The notes below the pieces were generated by a model. That model saw only the letters and a program-made list of their open reading frames with translations. It did not search any database and was not told the origin of the DNA. Positions 12,186 through 22,526 of a DNA stretch of 64,000 nt are shown in pieces. Position 1 is the stretch's first letter; each line of letters opens with the position of its first letter. Location: the NCBI GenBank assembly GCA_900491605.1, contig UESW01003902.1:1327590-1391589 (forward strand). The letters are read 5' to 3'. Origin of the DNA: Calamus simplicifolius (Eukaryota > Streptophyta > Magnoliopsida > Arecales > Arecaceae). The position numbers and the translations under genes were made by a program.

Positions 12186-12345
12186 GAAGAATAAAAGCCT
12201 CGGCCAAAGCTGAAGTGCATCTCCATTCCTTATTAAAAGCCTTGGCCAAAGCCGAAGTGCATTTCCATTTCTTATTAAAAGCCTCGGCCAAAGCCGAAGA
12301 GCGTCACTTGTCAAAAATCTCGGCCAAGGCCGAGTGATAAGAACA
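12186..12345 (+). repeat. Short CTCGGCCAAAGCCGAAG repeats
   Basis: Three to four diverged units of about 50 bp, each containing CCTYGGCCAAAGCCGAAG, directly follow the 55-bp array. The core can fold as a GC hairpin. Confidence 0.75.
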
Positions 12346-12392
12346 AACATTTGGATATAACAGCAAACACAAAAGTTGCGAAAATTTTCTTT

Positions 12393-12398
12393 TTTATT
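12393..12398 (-). terminator. AATAAA poly(A)-like signal on the antisense strand
   Basis: TTTATT on + (AATAAA on -) lies about 45 bp downstream of the small antisense ORF at 12444-12740. A six-base match alone is weak. Confidence 0.3.
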
Positions 12399-12443
12399 TC
12401 ATCACAAAAAGGGCAAAAAAGAAAGAAAAAGATACATGAGCCC

Positions 12444-12740
12444 TCACTGGGGCTTATCATCTTCTCCGGGAGCCGCCGAACCCTCCCCACGTCGAGCTGA
12501 CTCGGTGACCTATCGTCGAAGGGATGCTACTTCCTCCTTTAGCTGGTTGTTGGCACGGTGAAGGAGCTCGACTTCCCTCATAGAAACGGCCATATTGTTC
12601 GGCAGCCTTCTGAAGCCGCTCGTGATCTGCGAACATTGACGCCAGGGCCTCCCCGTCAACGGTTACCGTAACACGGCTCCCCTGGGACCCCCCACGGCCA
12701 TTAGCTCCACAGTTGATCGCCCCTCACCTCTAGAAGCCAT
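12444..12740 (-). pseudogene. Small antisense coiled-coil ORF of element A
   Basis: Starts ATG at 12738-12740 and ends TGA at 12444-12446, 99 codons including two internal stops. Heptad-like text (MREVELLHRANNQLKEEV) suggests a coiled coil. The middle part is sensible only in a neighbouring frame (VDGEALASMFADHERLQKAA), so at least two frame changes occur. It lies antisense to the retrotransposon, between the arrays and the larger antisense ORF. I know of no assigned function. Confidence 0.5.
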
Positions 12741-13280
12741 CTCAGAACCCAAAAATTCTTGAGAGATTGGCTGAAAAGATGACTAGAGGCATTCTTCTCA
12801 TCCATATTTAAACCGCTTCTGGTGAATATTTCGATCGTTTGAGCCATTAATTTCAGCCCCTGGAAACTCGCCGCGCGTCGCCACCTCAGTGGGCACTCGC
12901 AGGAAACAAAGAGTTCCGTCCCTCATTGAAGAGGATTATTAACAACATTGAGGCGCTCAAGGAGCTTCCTTCTCGGGACTAGACTCCATCCGATCTACCG
13001 GACCTTTTCGAAGTAAATGATCTCGAAAGTCTGCCAGACCCCCCCTTTTTTTACTGAATGTCCTCGAAAGTCTGCCAGACTCCCTCGAATTGGGTATCAA
13101 CATGGAGAAGAGGAAAAAGTGCGTCAGTGACCAACATTGAGCAACATAGCTCGCCCTCTCTGAGAGTGGCCGATTTACAGGCTTCAGGTGCCCCCTCCAT
13201 TGCTCGGATAACCCCCATCCTCTTTGGTCATCCGCACCTGAATCTACAGTTGCAGTAAGGACCAAGTAAACTATCAAAAA
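12741..13280. other. Element A 3' region without recognised gene
   Basis: Mixed-composition DNA between antisense ORF remnants. Short open frames show no protein family signature. Confidence 0.4.
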
Positions 13281-13400
13281 TCCTCGGCAACAACCGAGTG
13301 ATATTCTGAAGTCTCGGAAACAACCGAGCGGTATTCCGAAGCCTCGGCTACAACCGAGTGATTATCTGAAACCTTGGCCAAGTCAAATGGCATACTCTTA
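13281..13400 (+). repeat. 30-bp tandem repeat with CTCGG...CCGAG hairpin core
   Basis: Four units begin at 13281, 13311, 13341 and 13371. Each contains CTCGG, a short spacer and CCGAG, then a tail like TGATATTCTGAAG. The arms are complementary, so each unit can form a hairpin. Confidence 0.85.
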
Positions 13401-15328
13401 AAAAGTTATCTAAAGCTCCGATTCTAGACGAGTAATCTCTCAAACTCTCTGATGCAACTAAAACGTCCTATGATACTTCGGCAGAAGTAAGCAACCTCAT
13501 CTACTCAACCGTAAAGACATACGAGCTATCTCTTTCCGAAGAAATACCTGCTTCGTTCTACAAACGGAATCATGCTTGTCACATGGGTCCCCAGGACCAC
13601 TCAGGTCCACCTCTGACCTAACAAGGACAAATGCTTTCCTCCACTAAGGACCAAATATTGGTCTTAGCAAAAATAAGGTAGCAAGAACGCTGCCGAAATA
13701 TGCTATGACACAAAAGCATGATATGGGAGTAGTAACTCTCAAACACAATCACATAGAAAAAGAAGCAGGTGCTAAAAGAAGAAAGAATGAAAGCTTCTTT
13801 ATTTCTTCATCAATGAAAAGAGTTACAACATCCAAAGAGGCGTTACAAGTGCATCATGGCCTGCTTGGTCGGACTACTTCAGTCAGCTTTGGTTAATAAT
13901 GATGTTTCGGCACTTGAACCGAGTAGTCAGACGATCCAGTCAACTCGTGCTGAACCACTGGTTAGGGCTAGGCTGGCCTCCCATGGGTCCTTCGGATGAA
14001 CCAAGAGATCCAAGAACAGAAGAAAGACCTGTGGACGCCGATGCTAGGGAGGCATTCCCCCTGGGTGGAATGCTGGGCTGCTGGATGCTGCCCGACCATG
14101 AAAGATAGGGGACAAGCAGACCGACACTGCTCTCAACTCCGTCTTCACAGGCAAAAGATCCCCTAGCCGGACGAGCTAAGGGACCCAGCCCGAGGGAGAA
14201 AGAAAAGTCCGTCCTTACCATGGGGATATGCATGCTTTGCATCTCCGACGGTCCCCATGGCAAGTGGCAAAGGACATACAGAGAGCGCATACGTGCGCTC
14301 TCCATATGGTCTCTGCGGACCTCCCATGCACTCTTTATATGATCTCCGAAACTCCTCTCTTGAGGACGGTCTGCTCTTCAGCGGCTCCTTCATCACCCCA
14401 GCTATTCGGGGGAAGTCGACTTGCAAAAAGAGAACTCAGTCTTTCCACTCTCAACCTCAGATACATAGACATCATGATAGCTTTCATAGGAGAACAAAGT
14501 CATGAGAGATAGCCTAACACGGCTCGTTCTCCCCAATTTATAGGCAAATAAGCCCCCAAAATTTGAAACAGTATACCCCATTGTCACATGGGAGGGCAAA
14601 GAAAAAGAATTACTTTCCAGAGCGTGCTAAACGTGTTTCCCAAGCCATGACGAGAGGCAAGAGATCTCCCCCTGATCTCGAATCAAAAACCTTAAATGCA
14701 TGAGATCGGCTACAGGTCATTGGGATACGGACAGGTCTGGGAAATCCTCTCCGAAAATGATGGCATTCAATGGCGATCGATTGCTTATCACATACACTAA
14801 AAGACCTGCGTTGGAAAAGACCAACGGAGTAAATGCCCCTGACAAAGGCAAAATACTCTCCAACAAAGCCACTTCATGTTCCTCGGTTGAGAACATGCCC
14901 ATTTCTCCACTTCGGGCAAGCCGAACTATCTAACCTCGGCTCTAACCAGGATACCCCTACAATTCTCAACCATTTCAAGTTGAGCTATCCGATACTTTGG
15001 CAGGGCAAATTCCCTTACCCGCTTCGAGCGGGACTGGAACTATGTTCCTCGGCAGCACTAGACCATTTTATGCCTCGACCGAGCATGCCCATTCTCTACT
15101 TCGGACAAACCGGGTAATCCTTATATCTCGGCCTCGATCGAAACACTTATTCTAGCTCGAATTCAACCGACCTAAGAGCGTGAATGAGTTATAATTCGTT
15201 CACAGTCGGAAGAAAGCTTAAGGTAAAAGATCAGCCAGAAAGACAAACAAATAGAGGTGAAAAAACTCGTTCATCAGAAATTTCGATCAGACTACAAATC
15301 CGAAAAGCAAAAAATACATAGGTAACCT
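13401..15328. other. Element A 3' region: antisense frames of uncertain value, one hairpin
   Basis: No protein family recognised. On the minus strand a Ser/Gly/Pro-rich open frame covers 13940-14305, and AATAAA lies at 13798-13803 (-) just downstream. A perfect 8-bp stem, AGAGCGCA-TACG-TGCGCTCT, occurs at about 14280-14299. The layout (antisense frame then AATAAA) parallels that of the 12.4-kb ORF, but coding potential is weak. Confidence 0.35.
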
Positions 15329-17129
15329 TCATGGATCAGGGGCTGGATCAGTCCCAGCAGTATCCTCAGCAACATTCAGGGAAGCTTGGCTCGTTTCGCC
15401 CACTTCAAAAGTCGCCGTTTCTTCGGCGGCGAGCTTGGAGTATCCTTCGGGAGCCGCGGTATCGCTAGAGCCCAAAATTGCATCAAGATCGACGTCTGAG
15501 ATATTTTCGTACTCGGCTTCTTCAGCCCCGGGGTACAGGCCTCAAAGGGTTCAACATCCAAAAAGGAGAGGTCCCATTCCAGATGCTCCCGAGATATTCT
15601 GGTTCGGACCTCCTCCGCGCCAAGCTGAAAAGCCTCGGCACAAGTCGCATCTTGTTCGCCCCGAAGTATGGCGAGATACCTTTCAGCCTCGACAACTTGG
15701 CTCCGGAATGAGATGATTTGCTCCTCAGTCTCGGCGACCCACCCTTCGAGCTCCAAGCTCCTCGATGACTCAATGCCAGTTCTCCTTGCAGGCTTTCTAA
15801 TTGACCTTGGCCCTCGAGCCTCGCCTTCTCCATATGCAAACACAGGGTTAGCCGATGCAACAGTGAGCCGATGGGAAGATTGAAAAGATGATATCATACC
15901 TCCTCCTCCTGCCGAGCTACTCTCTTGGTTAATTCCTCGACCTCGTCGAAGGCCCTCAGCTTGTCGGCCTTAACCAGCTTGATCCTGTCCTTGAGATCAT
16001 TGATCTTCGACTGCCTGCTGTTGGCTTCTTCCCTGGACTGGGAGAGCTCGTTATCAAGCTTGGCCATTTTCCCCTGATGCCATCTGATCCTGTCATCCCT
16101 GGCAACAATGCAATGATTTAGCTGCCGGACCTTCTCCTCCGACTCACCAAGCATTCTGTTCAGGCGATTCTTCTCGACAGTTTCTCTCCCCAGCCTGTCT
16201 CGACTTTTGTCGAACTGCTTCCTAGCAGTTTACATTTCTTCGGTATATCTGGATGTGACCTGTGATAACTCCAAGCATACTTCGTCATACCTTGCCCGAA
16301 GCCCATGTAGCTCCTTAACTTCGAGCCTTAATCTGGATACGTCGTCGAGGGCAGCCTGATGCAATCCCCTCGCCCTCACCAAGTTCTTATTGGCGGTGTC
16401 CAAGACTCGCTCAAATTTGTCAGACACCTCTGCTCACAATTGGAGCTCGGTACTGGCTCTCTTGGCCTGGACGCTGGTCCCTGTCGCCGGGCTCAAACAC
16501 CAGCATAGTGCCCTATTGATCAGAGCGCTCTGCGAAATAAAACCCAAATAAGAAAGCGCGATCAAGTTAACCAGAAAGCACCCACTACTCTGAATAGCAA
16601 CTCACCCGGAAGGTGTAAGACCTAGCTAGCTCCATGAGGGAGGCCTCTAATCCCTCCGAGGGAGGCCCTTCAACGATAGGCTCACCCTGAACTTCCAATG
16701 GAGCCTCATCCGGGCTATCCACTATCTCCACCACCAAAGGACAAGGGATCTCGACCACCTCTCTGGGTCCTCCTCCACTCTCTGCTCCTCCGTCATGGCT
16801 ATTGCTCCCTCCTCTAACTGAGGGGACCCCTCTCTCACTGCTGGCTCCCCCACATCCTCTTTCTTTGATGGTAAAGAATGCGGGCTACCCCTGACTTGCC
16901 CAGCCTCTAGCGAGTGCTCTCCAGAAAGACGAACCTTCTTCTTAGGCTTACGCCTTTCTGCACTACCAGCCTCTCTCGGGTGCTTACCCAACTCTTTCTT
17001 TATGCGGCCCTCTAGCGCAGATCTCTTGGCTGCAAGCGCAGTAGGCGATGTGTTAAGGGGTAAAATCATCGTTAAATTAATAATCGTGCAAGGGGTTAGG
17101 ATCAACCCTGACTCCCACTTGCTGTGCAA
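15329..17129 (-). pseudogene. Antisense ORF of Tat element A (coiled-coil protein, N-terminus missing)
   Basis: Reads opposite to the element. A basic, Lys/Arg-rich exon (16722-17129) comes first, then a Glu-rich linker and an intron at 16530-16605. A long coiled coil follows (16427-15894; phrases VSRLRLEVKELHGLRARYDE, QSREEANSRQSKINDLKDRI), possibly another small intron near 15890-15835, and an acidic tail with stop at 15329-15331. Internal stops or frameshifts occur near 16436, 16230 and 15540. The same protein type is encoded at 47055-49222 antisense to the second Tat element. Extra antisense ORFs are known in Grande and Retand; their role is unknown. The Transposase_28-like N-terminal exon present in the other copy is absent here. 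Confidence 0.7.
16530..16605 (-). other. Predicted intron in the antisense ORF
   Basis: On the minus strand it begins GTGAGTTG and ends TTTCGCAG, 76 bp. The coiled-coil frame resumes directly after it. A 72-bp predicted intron sits at a comparable point in the second copy (48456-48527). Confidence 0.6.
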
Positions 17130-17204
17130 TACCCGCTAGAGATGAATCAACCTCAGTGGATTGGGGCGCCTTAGCCCCTTAGCGAGCTAAGGATTCTCAA
17201 GGCA

Positions 17205-17412
17205 CGGATCACATCTCTCGGCCTCAGCCGAGCTATGACGTCTCTCTCAGCCTTAGCCGAGTTATAACATCTCTCTCGGCCTCCGCCGAGCTATCCCATC
17301 TCTCTCAGCCTCAGCCGAGCTATCCCGGTCTCTCGGCCTCAGCCGAGCTATTCCCATCTCTCGGCCTCAGCCGAGTTGTTCCGATCTCTTGGCCTTAGTC
17401 GAGCCATTCCTA
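17205..17412 (+). repeat. About 33-bp U3 tandem repeats with CTCGGCCTCAGCCGAG palindrome
   Basis: Six to seven diverged units each hold CTCGGCCTCAGCCGAG followed by YTATNNCRTCT. The palindrome is a 6-bp stem around CTCA. The position upstream of the TATA box places it where promoter or enhancer repeats usually lie in LTRs. Confidence 0.85.
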
Positions 17413-17696
17413 TCCATTGTGCCTCGCCAGCCGAGCTATCCATGCCCCGACCCGACCAGGGCACTCAAGCACCTCTGCGGAATTCGGCGCGGGAGAGTTT
17501 AAACAAAAATCATACCCAAGAGTGGCCTAGAGCCCTGGAGCCTACACCGTCTCTGAATCTCAAGACATCAACCAGCTCTCCCAGCCGTTGATCCTCTAAC
17601 TAACAAGATACGAATCTTACTGACCTCATAACAAACTGGATTCGAATCCTAATGGTTTTCAGACCCACGATGCCCCTAAGGAATCAGGTGATCCTC

Positions 17697-17704
17697 TATA
17701 AATA
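17697..17704 (+). promoter_or_regulatory. LTR TATA box
   Basis: TATAAATA lies in GC-balanced sequence about 320 bp before the LTR end and downstream of the U3 repeats, as expected for the element's Pol II promoter. Confidence 0.55.
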
Positions 17705-18643
17705 GAACCATCTCCTGACTTCTCAGGTATGCGCACTTGCTTACTGGCCCACTCTCCTTCTACCTCTGCTCACCCCTTTCTGCCATTAACGCTCTGTTCG
17801 GAGCTCTCGAAAGGCTACCCTTGGAGAGACTCTTCAGCGAGAGCTTTCTCCTCACATTTGTTGATTGCCGATCCCCGCTGACTTGAGCATCAGAGGGTCT
17901 TCTGCGGAGGGCCACCCCCAACATCTTTCGCGTGAGGACTGTTTTGTAGGTCCGCCCAGGAGGGAGCCCATCCTGAAGCCCGATCGCGCCTGAGTCAGAG
18001 GACAGATTTCAGTAGCAACACTTATGTCCACCAACTTTTGTACATTCGGATCGACTTTGATGCATTTGTAACGAGCTTACCTCTTGTCCCAATTAACTAT
18101 TAGCAAATTAAAACAACATGGCCAACAAATTCAAGTAAAAATTAATGAATAGCCAGTGGACTTGAATTATAAGTATGTAATATTTTTTTTTTCAATCAAT
18201 ATGAAATTGTTTTTCAAGTGTTACACACATGGTGGATGGATGGGCCCAGCTCTTCATAAATCACAACAGTCCCAAAGAATTACTATACCAATCCCCTCTA
18301 CCACCTTGGACAGGTAATAGGACTGGTAAGATGGAAGCACTGATCAATAGCATTGCTATTTGCTCAAAGTTCTCCCGGATCCTTCTATTTGTTGGCCTCC
18401 ACGCTCATGGGTTTGAACTACTCAAAATTCTTCTTCTTCTTCATTTTTTTTCTCTCTTTAGAGGGGGTGGTTTAATGATGGTTGTGATGGCTACCATCTC
18501 TTTTGATTTCTTGTGAAAAAGCACTAGCTGAGCTTGCAATGAAGGTGGTAACGAGACAAACAGGGAATCATCAAAACTTAGTAATTAGAGTGGATATGCT
18601 CCTTCAAAATGGTCAAATCAGGATTGATCTCATGCTTATACAG

Positions 18644-18673
18644 TAAAAATAAAATAAAATAAAATAAAATAAA
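18644..18673. repeat. (AAAAT)n microsatellite
   Basis: About six tandem AAAAT units. Confidence 0.9.
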
Positions 18674-19310
18674 GGAATCGATCAAATTAGTATGGACTGG
18701 TGTATTAATGATGTATGGAAAACTTTTCTTTGGCTTTGGCGAGTAGGCCATGAAGGTTGTGAAAAACTGTCATCTTCATGTTAACACTTGGATTTTGTAT
18801 TGAATTCAGTCACCTTCGGGTAAGAGAGTCGTAGAAGCCTACAAAACAAATTTACAAGTCATATAGAAATGACAGCTATTTTATTAGTTGTGAAAACAAT
18901 TCAAGTTCATACAAAAAGGAATTGGTCTTGCTGCGTGAGAGTTTTGAAGGCTAGGAAAGAGTCTATAGACGCATGAAGTTTAATGTTATAAGATATGGGG
19001 AGTAGATTCGTAGCACACAAGTTAAAAGGGAGGAGAAGCATATCAAATTGAAGCACCGCTTTAAAGTCCATCCGATTTTTTTTTTCCATGATAAAATTCC
19101 ATAATCATGATCTAAAATAACATTTGTCATAATTTTATAAAAAGCTGCAGAGCCTCTCATACACGGTACGTGGTACCATGCCAGTATATTATAGGAAGAG
19201 CAATTTACTCTATCAATAATGTTGACATACAGAGGGGGGTCTTTATTTCGGCTAATGTACATGGCATCGTGGAAACTTTGATTACAATCTTTACCTAGCC
19301 CGTCAGCTCC

Positions 19311-19376
19311 GTGTCTTCCAAGTTACTTCCAGATATATTCTTTGTGTCTTCCAAGTTACTTCCAGATATATTCTTT
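19311..19376. repeat. Perfect 33-bp tandem duplication
   Basis: The unit at 19311-19343 is repeated without change at 19344-19376 (starts GTGTCTTCCAAGTTACTTCC). The exact match implies a recent event or an assembly stutter. Confidence 0.9.
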
Positions 19377-19437
19377 CTTTCGACTAATTTCCAAAAGGAT
19401 TCTTTTATCTAAACAAGAGCTGATTCTTAAAGTTTTG

Positions 19438-20595
19438 TGATCGCTATCGTTGGTGGTCAAAATAAAATCTACTCAGTGCTATAGCTACTGGTGAATCGGA
19501 ATCGTATTCTCATGGATTAAGGGTGATTATTTTATAAAAAAATAAAATAAATTATTTGTAGAGGATTAATGTAAGAGTAGAGGTTATTAAAAGATAACAA
19601 CTAATTAATTAATGAAATCAAGACAGCAGGAAAGGCAACTCAGAAATCTCCGAATCTACCATGCAAACATGTTTTTTTTTAATGGTGCAATAACAATAAT
19701 TTTTGTAAATTTAGGATTAGAATAATTTATCTCTTATCAGGCACATGCCGTATTAGGAGATCACGGCATGTCTACTTAAAATATAAATCATCTAATTATT
19801 TACAAAATTAGAGGTCTAAACTACCATACTACGATCTATCTCTCTTAGGCACGTACCATATCATGTGATTGCTTAGAATATAAACCATCTAATTATTTAC
19901 AAAATTAGAGGTCTAAACTACCATATTACGATCTATCTCTCTTAGGCACGTACCGTATCATGAGATCACGTCACATCGATAGAGGGTATAGGCCGTGTAT
20001 ATCAAATCAAAACCTCGATCAGAAAAATAACTCAAAAATATGAAAGAAGAGAATGATTTTTATTGCATAGAAATTAAGAATAAAAAAATAGACCCTGGTT
20101 ATAGGCTTGATTATCATCCCAAGTTGAAGAAATCTAGCAATGCCAGCATTTTCTCCATAATTTTCCTCTTTCAGGCCTCAATACAATGATCTAAATAAAA
20201 GAAAAATAAAAAGAACTTTAGAGAAAACTCCTTCCCTTTGACTACTGCCTGAGGTCCTCCTTTTATAGAGCTTGTTTAGGGCTTCTTCTAGTCAAAGTTG
20301 GAGTCAATCGAGCTTAAGATCATTCAAATATCGTAAAAAAATTTCTTAGCCATCCGTTGAACATCACCTGCCTTAGTTTATACCAGGAATCATGCGAAAT
20401 TATCTCTTTCTTCCTTTTCGGACAAACTGAGTCCTGATTTGAGTGCGTGTGTATCGTTGACTTCAAAATTTGAGCTCTTTTTATCTATAGATTCCTTTTA
20501 TGCAAACATCCATAAAAAAGTATCAATTCTTAATACATTTAAAGTATTTAATATTTATTTTAATGGTCAAATTAGGATAATAAAGAAACTTATCA
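19438..20595 (-). repeat. Athila 3' LTR
   Basis: 1158 bp, matched by the interrupted right LTR. A 97-bp internal tandem duplication (19781-19877 and 19878-19974) makes it longer than its partner. The adjacent PPT on the minus strand is AAGTTGGGGGGTG (20596-20608). Confidence 0.9.
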
Positions 20596-20608
20596 CACCC
20601 CCCAACTT

Positions 20609-21669
20609 AATCATTGCTAGTTCCTTAGCAATGTAATTAAAATAAAATCATGTGTCACTAAGATTCTCTTTTGCAAAATTAAATCTAGGCTTAAGGTTGA
20701 AAGAAGCTAGCCAGTATCACTAAGTATTGAGTTTTTGAAATAAATTTTGAAGTCAGAACTATCAGAAGCAGTTCATCTATAGATTTACAGCACTTGTGTT
20801 TGTGATGGCTAACTTAGTATTTTGGTACCAGCTTGTAAGGAACAATGGTATCTTCACTTATCATTTACTTTGGTCAATTTTTTGTACACCCTAAAATTAA
20901 GCACATGACCTGAGATAGCTTTCACACTGCCTGATATATATATATATATTATTTTTTAGCTATATCTTCATATTGCCCACTTTTTGATGCGAACAACAAT
21001 GCTTACTTAGGCAAAGGTGCCCGGTTACTCGATGGAAAACCAATGTTTAGACTTTTTTTTATATACATACACATTTTTTTTCAGGCAGGTAGCTCTTTCC
21101 TTAAATTCAAGTTTTTATCATTGGGGTGTATATCAATTACCAATTTTCAGTAATAATTGATTCTCCAATTAACCTTACAGCTAATACCTAGTTTACCTCG
21201 TTAGTGTGCATGTGCAATGAAAGTACTAATAGCCTTTAGATGACTTAAGTAGGCTGCTAAAAGTCTGATAAGCTAGTATACTCCTTAGCTCGTTATAGTA
21301 ATTAGCCAATACTTTCTAACTCTATTATCTTTTTTTAATCATTTTTGCTCAAAAATTTCTTTCATGGCACATGATTTATAAAAAAATTTAAAATTTTTAA
21401 AAAATATCAAGGTGTTTTCAAAATATTTTTCAAAAAGGTTTTTCTTATCCCCCAACTCAATTCCCATTGTCCTCAATGGAGTAAGGAAAAATAAAATAAG
21501 GAGAAATACTACTTGGATGAGACATGTCTCGTGTAATGTTAGGAGTGACCATGCAGAGTAGTCTTTTATTCCTAAAAATAAGAATAACTAAAATAAAGGT
21601 CAAAAAATAAAATTTTGGGTTGCCTTCCAAAAAGCGCTAAGTTTAATGTCTTCAGCCAGACGTCATGGC
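20609..21669 (-). other. Athila 3' non-coding region
   Basis: Lies between the integrase end and PPT. AT-rich, with a TA run near 20936. No ORF resembles the env-like gene some Athila elements carry here. Confidence 0.6.
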
Positions 21670-22526
21670 TTACTCTGATTCATATAGGATCATAATCTTT
21701 CCAACTTCTTCAATGGGTAATTCCAGGAATGGTTTTAAGCGTTGTTCATTAACTTTGAAGATAGTACAATTACTTGGATTTTTAATTTCTATCGCTCCAT
21801 ATGGGAAGACTTGTTTCACTACGTATGAGTCAGTCCATCTAGATCTTAATTTTTCTAGGAATAGATGAAGCCTTGAATTGTATAAGAAAACTTTTTGCCT
21901 ACGAGTAAAAATTTTTCTGAAGATAGCTTTGTCATAAAAGGTTTTAGTTCTCTCTTTATAAATTTTTGCATTCTCATATGCTTTGTTTCTAATTTCCTCA
22001 AGTTCATCCACCTGTAATTTTCTCTGGTCTCTGGCTGCATCCAAATCCATGTTTAATTATTTTATGGCCCACATTGCCCTATATTCTAATTCTACTAGCA
22101 AATGAGATGCTTTATCAAATACAAGCCTATAAGGAGACATTCCTAAATTGGTCTTAAAGGCAGTGCGATACGCCCAAAGTGCATCCACTAGCTTCACTGA
22201 TCAATCTTTTCTGTTAGAACTCACGGTCTTCTCTAGGAGTTGTTTGATTTATCGATTAGAAACTTTTACTTGCCCACTTGTTTGTGGGTGATAAGGTGCG
22301 GCCATCTTATGGATGATGTTATACTTTTTCATTAGTGATGCAAAGGATTTATTGCATAAGTGTGTTCCACGGTCACTGATGATAGCCCTTGGAATACCAA
22401 AGCGAGAGAGGATATGCTCCTTGAAATATTTTACAACAATTTTGTTGTTATTAGTTCTACAAGGTATTGCCTCTATCCACTTAGATACGTAATCTATGGC
22501 TATCAAAATATATTCGTTTTTAAAAG
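21670..22526 (-). pseudogene. Athila integrase, C-terminal half
   Basis: Begins at the Sirevirus insertion point. It has the core segments IAIDYVSKWIEAIPC, the second catalytic Asp in AIISDRGTHLCNK, and HPQTSGQVKVSNR, where the usual catalytic Glu is replaced by Lys. A frame break follows near 22240. The C-terminal part (21670-22050) encodes the usual AYENAKIYKERTKTFYDK segment and the end of the polyprotein. The other half is at 32722-33090. Confidence 0.8.

Larger units (their letters stand above)
5812..18020 (+). mobile_element. Ty3/gypsy Tat-clade retrotransposon A (decayed, no normal 5' LTR)
   Basis: Flanked by CTTAT at 5807-5811 and 18021-18025, a 5-bp TSD. Order on +: gag, CCHC/HH-type knuckle, protease, RT, RNase H, a second plant-acquired RNase H, integrase, tandem array, antisense ORFs and 3' LTR. 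The second RNase H and antisense downstream ORFs are hallmarks of the Tat clade (Retand, Grande, RIRE2). The left end is not a 5' LTR: it starts TGTTGC and is an inverted copy of the U5 end found at 17910-18020. No PBS is visible. Many nonsense codons and several frameshifts make it non-functional. Confidence 0.85.
17140..18020 (+). repeat. 3' LTR of Tat element A (left limit approximate)
   Basis: Ends CAGTAGCAACA at 18020 against the TSD. It contains a U3 tandem array, a TATA box and a U5 end whose text (GACCCTCTGATGCTCAAGTCAGCG on the reverse strand) is recognisably related to the LTR ends of the second Tat element. I could not fix its start, because no intact 5' LTR exists for comparison. 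Confidence 0.65.
18026..19437. other. Spacer between Tat element A and Athila, no gene seen
   Basis: AT-rich host or old repeat DNA. 18105-18240 resembles 5540-5690. Contains an AAAAT microsatellite and a 33-bp duplication. Open frames (for example 18229-18516 on +) show no recognisable domain. Confidence 0.5.

Noticed and set aside
18229..18516. 95-codon ORF on + after element A
   Set aside because: No recognisable domain. Ends in low-complexity Leu/Phe sequence, and the AT-rich context gives such frames by chance.
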